DNA of 64,000 nucleotides from Pseudogemmatithrix spongiicola (GTDB taxonomy: Bacteria > Gemmatimonadota > Gemmatimonadetes > Gemmatimonadales > Gemmatimonadaceae): the NCBI RefSeq assembly GCF_030623445.1, contig NZ_CP130613.1:62001-126000 (forward strand), in the 5' to 3' direction. The translations under genes were made by a program, and so were the position numbers. How positions within the stretch are numbered: position 1 is the first letter of the stretch; each line of letters starts with the position of its first letter. Below the pieces are notes generated by a model. That model made no database searches and was not told the origin of the DNA. It saw only the letters and a program-made list of their open reading frames with translations. Below, one piece after another: positions 26,156-34,735 of this stretch.

Positions 26156-26643
26156 TGGGCCGCCGCCGCGAAGTGTGCGCGCTCCGTCGGGCGGTGCTGC
26201 TGCTGCTCGCGGTCGTAGGCGCGGCCTGTGCCCCGGCGCCCGCCGCCGCGCCGCCGCAGCCCATCACGCAGGAGCTGTTCTCTCCGGAAGCGGAAGTCGA
26301 GCTCGCGCAGCTGCAGTTGCACGAGCGCGGCTTCTACTGGCGTGACATCGTGGTCGGACAGGGCCGCCAGGCGGCACCGGGCCTGACGGTGCACATCGCC
26401 TACGTGGTGCGCATGCCCAACGGCGCGGAAGTGGACCGCGCCGAGCCCGAGGCGCCGCTGATGTTCAAGCTCGGCGAGCGGCAGTCGATCGTCGCCATGG
26501 AGCTCGGCCTCCGCGGCATGAACACGGGTGGCGTGCGCCAGCTGGTGATCCCGCCGCACCTGGCCTACGGCGCGCGTGGGCGTGGACGCGTGCCGCCGAA
26601 CGCGACGCTGGTGATGATCGTGCGCCTCGTGAAGGTCGACTGA
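26155..26643 (+). CDS. FKBP-type peptidyl-prolyl isomerase lipoprotein
   Basis: 162 residues. The lipobox is AAC near residue 25 (VGAACAPAP). The mature region is an FKBP domain with VGQGRQAAPGLTVHIAYVVR, VDRAEP, FKLGERQSIVAMELGLRGMNTGGVRQLVIPPHLAYG and the final strand ATLVMIVRLVKV. Several usual active-site aromatics (FD and IIPAW-type) are altered, so activity is likely reduced or its specificity shifted. It would act in the periplasm on folding proteins. The ATG overlaps the glnA stop (TGATG), and the MATE gene begins two bases after its stop. Confidence 0.85.
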   Translation: MGRRREVCALRRAVLLLLAVVGAACAPAPAAAPPQPITQELFSPEAEVELAQLQLHERGFYWRDIVVGQGRQAAPGLTVHIAYVVRMPNGAEVDRAEPEAPLMFKLGERQSIVAMELGLRGMNTGGVRQLVIPPHLAYGARGRGRVPPNATLVMIVRLVKVD

Positions 26644-26644
26644 C

Positions 26645-28045
26645 GTGGCGGCCCCCGGCACGAAGCGCTTCGACCGCTCGATCGTCGAGGGCCCCATCAG
26701 CGGCGCCGTGTGGAAGCTCGCGTGGCCGACCGTGCTCCAGAACGTCATCGGGGGCCTGCAGGGCGTGGTGGACCATGCGATGGTCGGCCACTACGTGGGC
26801 TACGCCGGCAACGCCGCGGTCGGCGTGTCGCTGCAGATCTTCATCGTCGTCATCGTCTTCGTGATGTCGCTCTACACGGGCATGGGCGTGCTGGTCGCGC
26901 GGCATGCCGGCGCCGATGACCACGACGGCGTGAATCACGTGGTGTACCAGGCGTTCCTGGCGACGATGCTGCTGTCACTGCTCGTGCTGGCGCCCATCGG
27001 GTGGTTCGCGGCGCCCTGGCTGCTCGATCTCGTGCGGGCGGCGCCCGAGGTGAAGGCGCAGGCGCTGCAGTACCTGCGCATCTCGTTCCTGGGCTGTGCC
27101 GGCACGATGACGTTCTTCCTGCTCGGCGGTGCGCTGCGCGCGGCGGGCGACGCGAAGACGCCGCTCCGCCTCGGCCTGGCGATGACCGCGCTGAACGTGC
27201 TGCTCAACGTGCTGCTGATCCGCGGCGTGGGCCCGTTCCCCGCGCTCGGCGTGGCCGGTGCGGCGCTGGGCACCGTGATCGCCGGGCTCACGGTCTCGGG
27301 CGTCGGCCTCTGGCTGCTGCTCAGCGGTCGCCTCGTGGTGCACTGGCCGACGTCGCAGTCGCGACGCATCGACTGGGCGACGGTGCGGCAGCTCTTCCGT
27401 TTCGGGTTGCCCGCCGGGTTGCAGGGCATCGCCATGAACGTCGCGGGCGTGCTGCTGCTGCGGTACATCGGTTCGCTGGCCCAGAGCGCGGAGGCGCAGG
27501 CGGCGTACGCGATCGGCTACACCGAGCTGTTCTCGCTGGTGACGTGGACGTCGGTGGGCTTGATGGGCGCGGCGGCGGCCGTTGCGGGCCAGAACCTCGG
27601 GGCCGGCAAGCCCGAGCGTTCCGCCGCGGCGGTCCAGACGGCGGCAGGATACGGCATCGGCATCGCGCTGTTCGTCGGCGCGCTGTTCCTCACGGTGCCG
27701 CGGCTCCTGCTCGGCCTGTTCGGGATGCAGGACGAGACGGTGCTCGCACTCGGGACGCAGCTGCTGCGCTGGCTGGCGGTCTCTGGGATGTTCGTCTCCG
27801 TCGCACTGACGTTCACGGGCGGCTTGCAGGGCACCGGCGACACGAAGGGGCCGCTCTACATCTCCCTGGTCTCGCAGATCGGCATTCCGTTGGGACTGCT
27901 CGCGGTGCTGCAGGCGATGCGGCCGCTGCAGCCCAGCGATATCTGGCTGGCGATCCTGTGCGGCCACGTGACGCGCTGCACGCTGAGTGTATGGCGTTTC
28001 CGGCGCGGGGCATGGCGAAGCATCCAGGTCGCGCCGGCGCGCTGA
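26645..28045 (+). CDS. MATE family multidrug/metabolite exporter
   Basis: 466 residues from GTG. About twelve membrane helices in two pseudo-repeats; the first has VWKLAWPTVLQNVIGGLQGVVDHAMVG, typical of MATE TM1-2, and the second half has LFRFGLPAGLQGIAMNVAG. It probably exports cationic drugs or a natural product by Na+ or H+ antiport. It begins two bases after the FKBP stop, in the glnA operon. A weak hairpin follows it, then a pair of ATP-grasp genes; whether it exports their product is open. Confidence 0.92.
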   Translation: MAAPGTKRFDRSIVEGPISGAVWKLAWPTVLQNVIGGLQGVVDHAMVGHYVGYAGNAAVGVSLQIFIVVIVFVMSLYTGMGVLVARHAGADDHDGVNHVVYQAFLATMLLSLLVLAPIGWFAAPWLLDLVRAAPEVKAQALQYLRISFLGCAGTMTFFLLGGALRAAGDAKTPLRLGLAMTALNVLLNVLLIRGVGPFPALGVAGAALGTVIAGLTVSGVGLWLLLSGRLVVHWPTSQSRRIDWATVRQLFRFGLPAGLQGIAMNVAGVLLLRYIGSLAQSAEAQAAYAIGYTELFSLVTWTSVGLMGAAAAVAGQNLGAGKPERSAAAVQTAAGYGIGIALFVGALFLTVPRLLLGLFGMQDETVLALGTQLLRWLAVSGMFVSVALTFTGGLQGTGDTKGPLYISLVSQIGIPLGLLAVLQAMRPLQPSDIWLAILCGHVTRCTLSVWRFRRGAWRSIQVAPAR

Positions 28046-28054
28046 CGCTGCATC

Positions 28055-28083
28055 GGGCGAATAGACGCCCTGTGTTCCTTTTT
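28055..28083 (+). terminator. Weak intrinsic terminator after MATE gene
   Basis: A short GGGCG...CGCCC stem (28055-28070) followed after TGTG by a T-rich run TTCCTTTTT. The stem is only five pairs, so it may be partial; it separates the glnA-FKBP-MATE transcript from the ATP-grasp pair. Confidence 0.4.
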
Positions 28084-28130
28084 CGCCGGTTGCACTACAT
28101 TCCACTACCGATGCTCTTCGTATTCCGGCG

Positions 28131-29282
28131 ATGAGTCTGGCCGCAGGCGTCCGGGCGCCGCGTCCCCAAGTCCCCCGCACGCGCGATCCGCTCGTGTGGG
28201 TGTTGGTGCCGCATCTCGAGACGGCGGACGAGAATCTCGCCTGGTACTGCGACTTCAAGCAGAGTCGCGCCGAGTTCCGCCGCGCCTTCGCGATCCTTGG
28301 CATCCCGTGGCGCTGGCAGCGGATCACGCTCACCGACCGCGACGCCGTCGTCGCGCGCATCGCCCGCAGCGCGGAGAAGCGCGACGTCACCGTGTTCAAC
28401 CTCTGCGACGGTGACGAGACGAACGGCGTACCCGGCCTGTCGGTGATCCACGCGTTGGAACGCCACGGCCTGCGCTACACCGGCGCCGACGGTGCCTTCT
28501 ATGAAGGCACGACGTCGAAGATCGACATGAAGCGCGCGTTCGACCGCGCCGGCGTGCCGACCTCGCCGTGGGAAGTGGTGCCGCGCGACGGCAAGGGTGC
28601 CGCACAGCTCCTCGCCCGCCTCGGCGGCGGGCCGGTCATCATCAAGCCGGCGATCTCCGCGGGCTCGATGGGCGTGACGACCAAGAGCGTGGTGCGCACG
28701 GCCGCCGAGCTGCGGGAGCAGATGCAGCGTCTCCGGATGGGCTATCACGGCTGGGACCTCACGGGCGGCGGCGTGATCGCCGAGCGCTTCGTGACCGGGC
28801 GCGAGTTCACGACGTTCATCGTCGGCAACCACGATGCCGCGTCGCGGCGCCTGGTCTACCCGCCGGTGGAGCGCAGCTTCAACCCGCGCCTGCCGATGGA
28901 GGAGCGCTTCCTCTCGTTCGATCGCCTGTGGGGGATGTACGAGACGGAGGATCCGGTGGGCGGCTTCGAGCGCGACGAGGACCTGTGGCGCTACGCGCCG
29001 GTCTCCCGGACCGAGGCGACGCGCATCCGCGAGGTGAGCTGGGCGGCGTACGCCGCGGTCGGCGGTCGCGGCTACGGCCGCGTGGACCTGCGGCAGGACG
29101 CCGAGACGGGCGAGCTGGCCGTACTCGAGGTCAATGCGCAGTGCGGGCTGTCGGAAGACGAGCTGTACACCAGCATCGGGGCCATCCTCAAGTTCGCGCG
29201 CCGGCCGTACGCGCACGCCGTCGCCGCGATCCTCGCCGCCGCGCGCCAACGGGTCCGCCAGGCCGCTCGCCGCGCCGCGTGA
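28131..29282 (+). CDS. ATP-grasp ligase (D-Ala-D-Ala-ligase-like), first of a tandem
   Basis: 383 residues. An ATP-grasp fold: an N-terminal substrate domain containing VFNLCDGDETNGVPG, then IIKPAISAGSMGV (ATP Lys), GREFTTFIVG, and the metal-binding end GRVDLRQD...LAVLEVNAQCGLSED. The order matches D-Ala-D-Ala ligase relatives, which join a carboxylate to an amine through an acyl-phosphate. It is not a standard Ddl: the overall length and the N-terminal extension differ, and no mur genes are near. The last four bases overlap the next gene, a related ATP-grasp fused to a SET domain. Its substrate is unknown. Confidence 0.85.
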   Translation: MSLAAGVRAPRPQVPRTRDPLVWVLVPHLETADENLAWYCDFKQSRAEFRRAFAILGIPWRWQRITLTDRDAVVARIARSAEKRDVTVFNLCDGDETNGVPGLSVIHALERHGLRYTGADGAFYEGTTSKIDMKRAFDRAGVPTSPWEVVPRDGKGAAQLLARLGGGPVIIKPAISAGSMGVTTKSVVRTAAELREQMQRLRMGYHGWDLTGGGVIAERFVTGREFTTFIVGNHDAASRRLVYPPVERSFNPRLPMEERFLSFDRLWGMYETEDPVGGFERDEDLWRYAPVSRTEATRIREVSWAAYAAVGGRGYGRVDLRQDAETGELAVLEVNAQCGLSEDELYTSIGAILKFARRPYAHAVAAILAAARQRVRQAARRAA

Positions 29283-30727
29283 AGATCTGCGTGTTGCAGC
29301 CGGACTACTCCACCTCCACGGTGGACTACCGGCACTACGATCCGCCGCGGGACCTCGCCGCGCTCGCGCCCGGCCACACGGTGCACCACGAGTTCCTGCA
29401 CAAGCTCACGACGTACAAGCAGCTGCAGGCGCTCAAGCCGCAGGGCTTCGACATCTACGTGAACCTCTGCGAGGGCTATCTCGAGTGGGATGTCCCCAGC
29501 GTGGACGTGATCCACGCGCTCGAGCAGCTCGGGTTGCCCTACACCGGGCCGACGCCGCAGCTCTACGACCCGTCGAAGCCGCTCATGAAGTACGTCGCGC
29601 ACTCGGCGGGCATCACCACGCCCCGTCATGTAGTGCTCGCGCCCGGCGACGATGCCGTCGCGGCAGTGGCGCGTGCCAGGCTCCGGTATCCGTTGTTCGT
29701 GAAGCCGGCGAAGGCGGGCGATTCGCTCGGCGTCGATGAGTCGGCGCGCATCGCGGACGCGGCGGCGCTTCAGGCGCAGGTGGCGCGTATCCAACCCGAG
29801 TACCCTGACCTGCTCGTCGAGGAGTTCATCGAGGGGCGGGAGTTCACGGTGCTCGTGATCGGCGATCCGGAGGGCCATGGGCGCAGCACGGCGCTCACGC
29901 CGGTGGAGTATCGCTTTCCCGAGGGGCGGAGCTACAAGAGCTACGCGCTCAAGACCAGCGAGTTGCACCCGGACGCGAACGTGCCGGTGCGCGACGAGCC
30001 ACTGGCGTCGCAGCTCAAGGACGCCGCGCGCACGGTGTTCCGCAGCTTCGACGCGACGGGCTATGCGCGCATGGACTTCCGCATGGATGCGGCGGGCCGG
30101 CTGTACTTCCTCGAGATCAACTTCACCTGCAGCGTGTTCTACCCCGAGGGATGGGAAGGCTCGGCGGACCACATCCTCAGGCTCGACGGATTGGGGCAGG
30201 CGGGATTCCTCGAGCGCATCATCGCCGAAGGCCGGGCGCGGCACGCGCGCCGGCGGAAGGCATACGCGATGCGCGGCGACGCCATCGCCGGCTACGGCAT
30301 CGTCGCGACGCGAGACCTCGCGGCCGGTGAGGTGATCTTCCGCGGGGAGGAGCGTCCGTTCCGGCTGGTGACGCGGCGCCACGTGGAGACGCGCTGGAGC
30401 GCCAGCGAGCAGGAGCTGTTCCGCCGCTACGCCTACCCGATGAGCGCCGAGGTGTACGCGATCTGGGACAGCGAACCGTCCGCATGGGCGCCGCAGAACC
30501 ACTCCTGCGAGCCGAACACGGTGTATCTCGGGTTGGACGTGGTCGCCGCGCGGGCAGTCAGCGCGGGCGAGGAGTTGACGCTCGACTACGCGCAGTTCCT
30601 CGACACCGCGGCGGAGCCGTTCGAGTGCGCCTGCGGCGCCGCGCGCTGCCGCGGCCTCGTGACGGGGACCGCCGGCAACTCGGTGACCGCACGCGAGGCC
30701 GCCGCGCGCTCACCACTCTCGGCCTAG
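29279..30727 (+). CDS. ATP-grasp ligase fused to a SET/post-SET lysine methyltransferase domain
   Basis: 482 residues from GTG. Residues ~1-310 form a second ATP-grasp related to its neighbour: VNLCEGYLEWDVPS, LFVKPAKAGDSLGV, GREFTVLVIGD, ARMDFRMDAAGRLYFLEINFTCS. Residues ~325-470 are a full SET domain: GYGIVATRDLAAGEVIF, NHSCEPNT, GEELTLDY, then a Cys-rich post-SET, CACGAARCRG, that would bind zinc. SET enzymes methylate lysine with S-adenosylmethionine. Joining a carboxylate-amine ligase to a protein-lysine methyltransferase in one chain is unusual; it may make and modify a lysine-containing peptide or protein tail. GTG overlaps the upstream stop by four bases. Confidence 0.85.
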   Translation: MKICVLQPDYSTSTVDYRHYDPPRDLAALAPGHTVHHEFLHKLTTYKQLQALKPQGFDIYVNLCEGYLEWDVPSVDVIHALEQLGLPYTGPTPQLYDPSKPLMKYVAHSAGITTPRHVVLAPGDDAVAAVARARLRYPLFVKPAKAGDSLGVDESARIADAAALQAQVARIQPEYPDLLVEEFIEGREFTVLVIGDPEGHGRSTALTPVEYRFPEGRSYKSYALKTSELHPDANVPVRDEPLASQLKDAARTVFRSFDATGYARMDFRMDAAGRLYFLEINFTCSVFYPEGWEGSADHILRLDGLGQAGFLERIIAEGRARHARRRKAYAMRGDAIAGYGIVATRDLAAGEVIFRGEERPFRLVTRRHVETRWSASEQELFRRYAYPMSAEVYAIWDSEPSAWAPQNHSCEPNTVYLGLDVVAARAVSAGEELTLDYAQFLDTAAEPFECACGAARCRGLVTGTAGNSVTAREAAARSPLSA

Positions 30728-30733
30728 CGTCCG

Positions 30734-31126
30734 ATGGCGGACGGCGCGCTGGCGAAGTTGCGCGAGATCTGCCTCGCGCTGCCCGGCGCGACGGAAGTGC
30801 CCGCGTGGGAGACCTCCACGTTCCGCGTCGGCAAGATCTTCGCGATGTATGCGCAGCCGAGCGACAGCAAGCACAGCGGCGGGCGACCCGGCGTGTGGCT
30901 CAAGGTCGCGCCGGGGGTGCAATCGCTGATGCTCGCCGACCGACCGGATCGCTTCTACTTCCCGCCGTATGTGGGCAAGAGTGGGTGGATCGGCGTGTGG
31001 CTCGACAAGCGCGTGAGTTGGAAGGAGGTGGCGCTGCTCGTCGAGGAGAGCTGGCGGCTCATGGCACCGGCGAAGCTCCGCAAGGCGTACGACGATCCCA
31101 CACGCACGAAGGGCCGCGCGAGGTAG
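30734..31126 (+). CDS. MmcQ/YjbR family protein
   Basis: 130 residues. The family is recognised by CLALPGATEVPAWETSTFRVGKIFAMY, VWLKVAPG and the C-terminal VALLVEESWRLMAPAKLRKAY, the YjbR helix. These small cytoplasmic proteins have a CyaY-like fold and are called DNA-binding, but their role is unclear. It starts six bases after the SET fusion gene and probably shares its transcript. It is followed at once by a strong hairpin that uses its own last codons. Confidence 0.9.
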   Translation: MADGALAKLREICLALPGATEVPAWETSTFRVGKIFAMYAQPSDSKHSGGRPGVWLKVAPGVQSLMLADRPDRFYFPPYVGKSGWIGVWLDKRVSWKEVALLVEESWRLMAPAKLRKAYDDPTRTKGRAR

Positions 31127-31140
31127 CGCGGCCCTTCGTG
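31105..31140. terminator. Terminator hairpin after MmcQ/YjbR gene
   Basis: A 15-bp stem (CACGAAGGGCCGCGC and its complement) around GAGGTA; the stop codon of the upstream gene is in the loop. It separates two convergent genes and could act in both directions. Confidence 0.7.
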
Positions 31141-31158
31141 TCTGCGCCCGACGCGGGC

Positions 31159-34140
31159 TCAGCGTCCGGCGTCGAGGTCGTTCCAGTGCAGGATGGCGTT
31201 GAAGCCGAGGAAGAACGTGCCGTGCGTCTGCCAGCGCCAGAAGGGGCGGATGCCGAACATGACGACGTGGCCGTCGCCGATCGGCGCGTCGACGACCTGC
31301 GCGCGATTGGCGAGCGCCTGTCCGCCGGCGAGCGTGCCGGAGAGCAGCATCTCGGCGGGGTTCGCGGGGAAGCTCAGCACGGCGCGCGGCCGCGTGTCGC
31401 GCATGGCGGGACGCGGAGCCGCCGCCGTCGCGGCGTTGGCGCCGGCCGCAGCGCCGCCGGCCGCAGCGCCGCTCGCGGCACCACCACGTGCACCGCCCGC
31501 GGCCGCGCCTCCACGTCCAGCGGCGGCGGGAGCCGCTGCCGCGTCGGCCGGCGCGATGCCTTCGATGGCGTTCCAGTCCCACGAGGAGACCGTCACGCGC
31601 GTAGCCATCGGCGTGGTGTTCTGCTGCTGGCTGTTGCCGGCCGCTCCGCCGAAGCCGCCGCCGCCGCCCGGCGTGGCGCCCTGCACGGCGAGTACCGGCG
31701 CTTGGCTGAAGTACACCGGTACCTTCGCGTTGAAGCCGTAGGCGATGGGGCTGCGGCGATCGGTGACGATGCCGCGGTACACCGAGCCACGCGCGAAGAG
31801 CGAGTCCGGCTCCTCGACCGTGATGCCCGTGGTGAGGTTGTACTCGGGGAAGATGGTGCTCGTCGCGCCTTCGACGATCAGCGTGCCGCCGGCCTTCACG
31901 AACTCATACAGCGCCATGAGCCCTTCGATGCCCATGCCGCCACGGATGTCGTCCGAGGAATCGTTGGCGCCGAGGTTGGGCGTCTGCTCGGTCTTCTTGT
32001 AGGGCAGCGGCAAGGTGCCGGTCATCGCGAGGCCATTGACCTGTGCCTGCGCGGTGCCGCCGACGTGCGGGAAGACGATCACGTCGTACTTGCTGCGCAG
32101 GTTGCCTTCGCGCAGGCGCTGGTCGGCGAAGTACTCGTACGGCACGCCGTAGGTATCGAAGGCGGCGCGCACCCAGCCTTCATCCTGCGTGCGCTGCCAG
32201 GAGTGGACGTAGCCGATACGCGGGACGTCGAGGTCATGCGTCGCGACGCTCGGCGCCGCGGCCACGGCGTAACCCTGGAGCCCGAGTTCGGTGAGCGTCG
32301 CGCCGACGCGCGCGAGGTCCGCGTCGGGGATGATGAACGCCCCGGCGCGATAGCGGCGGCCACCGGCCTCGAAGTCCGCCTGCGCGGCGCGCATCGGCAC
32401 GTCCCTGAGGCGGAAGCGCATGCTGACGAGCGCGTTGTCGGTGGTGTGGTCGACGATGACCACGCGGCCGCTGCCGCTGATGCCGCCCGTGGCGCGGGCC
32501 GGCGCCGTGAGCGGTGTCATGCGGCGCGTGAGCACGCTCGAATCCGTGACCGGGGTGACGACGACGTTGCGCATCAGCTGGAAGGTCCAGCCGGTGTCGT
32601 CGTATGGGCGCGGGTTGGCCGGCGAGAAGTTCTGCACGCTGAAGTACATGTCGGCCAGCGTGCGGTAGGGCTGGTCGGCGCGGACGATCCAGTCGCCGCG
32701 CTGCACGCGGGTGCCGTTCAGTGTGTAGTCGGCGTCGGCGACGTGGATCTCAAGGCCCTGGCGCTGCAGTTCGTTGATGGCGTCGACGGCGTCGACGCGC
32801 CGGCGCTGGTTGGCGGGCACGTGCCACGCGTAGGTCGGGCCGGCGCGGCCCTTCTCGACCGAGCGCTTGTTCTTGAGCCAGTAGTTCTCGAGGTAGAGCC
32901 GGCGGTTGCTGGCGAAGTGGTCGAGCGAGAACAGCAGGCCCGACTGGCCGATGTTCACCGAGTTGCGCGGGCCCCACTTGATCTCGGGCAGCGGCGGATT
33001 CGGACGGAACCACTCGCGCGAGGTCGTCTGCGGCCCGACGCGCAGCGAGGGATTGTTGTCGGGCCCGTAGCTCTGCACCTCGTAGAAGCGCCCGATGGCG
33101 TTGTGCGCGTGCGCGGCGAAGAACAGGTAGTTGGGTGTCCAGCCGTCGTAGAAGCCGTAGGTCCACACGCCCGGCACGCCGCGCTTGGTCATCTCCATCA
33201 CGTCCACCTGCGCCATCGTCCACCACTCGGTGACGGTGATGGGGTCGAGCCACTCGTTGTACGGGCCCGTGCCGGTGGAGGTGTAGAGGTAGGACACGGA
33301 CTCATGCAGGTCGTGCATCACCTGCGGCGTCCACTCGAGGAAGAACCTGTTGGTGTGGCGCGTGAGCGCGAGGAACTGGCCCATGCCGTCGCGGTTGTTG
33401 TCGTGCGCGACATACTTGCCCCAGTACATCAGGGGCAGGCGGGACTCGCCGGTGGGACGCGTCTTGTTGAAGTAGTAGGTGTCGACCTGCCGTTCGCGGC
33501 CGTCCACCTCGAGCACCGGCGTGATGAACGTGATGGCGTTCTCGCGGATGTTCTTGATCAGCGCCTGGTCGCTCACCGCGAGGCGGTAGGCGAGTTCCAT
33601 GACCATCTCGGGTCCGCCCGTCTCGCCGGAATGCAGGCCGGTCGTGACCCAATAGATGGGCTTGGCGGTCTGGATCAGTTCGCGCGCGCGCGCTTCGCTG
33701 GTGCGCCGCGGATCGGTGAGTTCCTTGAGGTAGCCGCGGTAGCGATCGAGGTCGCGGATGGTGGCTTCGTCGGCGACGGCAAGCACGTACATGTCGCGGC
33801 CTTCCTCCGACGTACCGATCTTCCAGACCTTCACGCGGTCGGACGCTGCGTCGAGGGCCTGGTAGTATCGATGGATGTCGGCGGCGTAGGTGAGCTCGCC
33901 CGGCGTGCCGACGATGCGCCCGAAGAACTTGAGCGGCGTGGGAATCGTCGGATGCGCCGGCAGGTGGTCGACGAGCTCCGTCGAGATGCGCGGATCCTGG
34001 AGGTATTCGCGGATCTTCGCGGTGTACTCCTGGTCGATCGGCTGTTGCTGCTGCGCGGCCAGCGGGGCCGCGATGAGCAGCAGGGCGAGGGTGTGCGCGG
34101 CGATGTGCGGCATGCGGCGCGGGCGGACGATGGGGGCCAT
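31159..34140 (-). CDS. Secreted M14-family zinc carboxypeptidase, large
   Basis: 993 residues with a signal peptide ending AAPLAAQ. The catalytic M14 domain is near residues 50-400: HSGETGGPEM supplies two zinc ligands, VMHDLHES the third, and downstream FYDGWTPNYLF and related blocks follow the M14 family. The C-terminal two-thirds includes a class I amidotransferase-like or lyase-like stretch (SKYDVIVFPHVGGT, GTLIVEGATSTIFP) and an Ala/Gly-rich region (near residues 820-920). The ATG at 34140 has GGAGA upstream; longer extensions run into an upstream region with no signal peptide. It degrades exported peptides or proteins, as in other soil bacteria. Confidence 0.88.
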   Translation of the reverse strand: MAPIVRPRRMPHIAAHTLALLLIAAPLAAQQQQPIDQEYTAKIREYLQDPRISTELVDHLPAHPTIPTPLKFFGRIVGTPGELTYAADIHRYYQALDAASDRVKVWKIGTSEEGRDMYVLAVADEATIRDLDRYRGYLKELTDPRRTSEARARELIQTAKPIYWVTTGLHSGETGGPEMVMELAYRLAVSDQALIKNIRENAITFITPVLEVDGRERQVDTYYFNKTRPTGESRLPLMYWGKYVAHDNNRDGMGQFLALTRHTNRFFLEWTPQVMHDLHESVSYLYTSTGTGPYNEWLDPITVTEWWTMAQVDVMEMTKRGVPGVWTYGFYDGWTPNYLFFAAHAHNAIGRFYEVQSYGPDNNPSLRVGPQTTSREWFRPNPPLPEIKWGPRNSVNIGQSGLLFSLDHFASNRRLYLENYWLKNKRSVEKGRAGPTYAWHVPANQRRRVDAVDAINELQRQGLEIHVADADYTLNGTRVQRGDWIVRADQPYRTLADMYFSVQNFSPANPRPYDDTGWTFQLMRNVVVTPVTDSSVLTRRMTPLTAPARATGGISGSGRVVIVDHTTDNALVSMRFRLRDVPMRAAQADFEAGGRRYRAGAFIIPDADLARVGATLTELGLQGYAVAAAPSVATHDLDVPRIGYVHSWQRTQDEGWVRAAFDTYGVPYEYFADQRLREGNLRSKYDVIVFPHVGGTAQAQVNGLAMTGTLPLPYKKTEQTPNLGANDSSDDIRGGMGIEGLMALYEFVKAGGTLIVEGATSTIFPEYNLTTGITVEEPDSLFARGSVYRGIVTDRRSPIAYGFNAKVPVYFSQAPVLAVQGATPGGGGGFGGAAGNSQQQNTTPMATRVTVSSWDWNAIEGIAPADAAAAPAAAGRGGAAAGGARGGAASGAAAGGAAAGANAATAAAPRPAMRDTRPRAVLSFPANPAEMLLSGTLAGGQALANRAQVVDAPIGDGHVVMFGIRPFWRWQTHGTFFLGFNAILHWNDLDAGR

Positions 34141-34291
34141 CGGGTCTCCGTCGAAGCGAGTGGTGGACGAGAAGCTACGTGTGACGCGGCTCACGCGCTG
34201 GACGCTCGTGTCAGGGGTGGGAGGACTATCCGCCGATACGGCGCGGCGGTAGCTTCCGCGCGCATCACCCCCACCCCAGCGGAGACCCGAG

Positions 34292-34729
34292 ATGTTCACC
34301 CGTTCGTTGCGTCGCGCCCTGCCGGTCCTTGCCGCCCTCCTCGCGACGGTTCTGGCCCCCGGTACCCTGCGGGCCCAGAATGTGATCGACCAACAGGCCT
34401 CCAAGGTCACGGAGCTGATGCGAGACAACGGGCTCACCAAGCGCGCCGAGCGCGACGGGCAGTTGCACGAGTCTGAGGCGATCGAGCTCGTGATGGACAT
34501 CTCCGCCGGCAGCGACATCGTGATCGCCGGATTCTGTGACCAAGACTGCTCGGACCTGGACATGCGCGTCACGCGAAACGGCACCCTGCTCGGCGAGGAC
34601 ATCCTCGACGACGACGCGCCGATGGTACGCCTGCAGGGCTACGGCGGCGGCGTGGTGCGCGTGCGCGTGGAGATGCCTGCCTGCTCGGTGGCGCCGTGCG
34701 CGTTCCGCGTGATGGTCTTCGGGAAGTAA
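34292..34729 (+). CDS. Small secreted protein, paralog A
   Basis: 145 residues with a signal peptide ending GTLRAQ. The mature part has a helix, an acidic centre (CDQDCSDLDMRVT) and the end CSVAPCAFRVMVFGK. It shares with the next gene the C-D-x-x-C pattern and the closing C-x4-PC-x-FRV-x-V block, so the pair arose by duplication. Two CxxC-like pairs suggest disulfides or metal binding outside the cell. I do not recognise the family. It is divergent from the M14 peptidase. Confidence 0.65.
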   Translation: MFTRSLRRALPVLAALLATVLAPGTLRAQNVIDQQASKVTELMRDNGLTKRAERDGQLHESEAIELVMDISAGSDIVIAGFCDQDCSDLDMRVTRNGTLLGEDILDDDAPMVRLQGYGGGVVRVRVEMPACSVAPCAFRVMVFGK

Positions 34730-34735
34730 TCGCCG

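Noticed and set aside
30484-34476. A 1330-codon open frame on the plus strand
   Set aside because: Antisense to the M14 peptidase over most of its length and low-complexity Arg/Val/Glu elsewhere; no domain.
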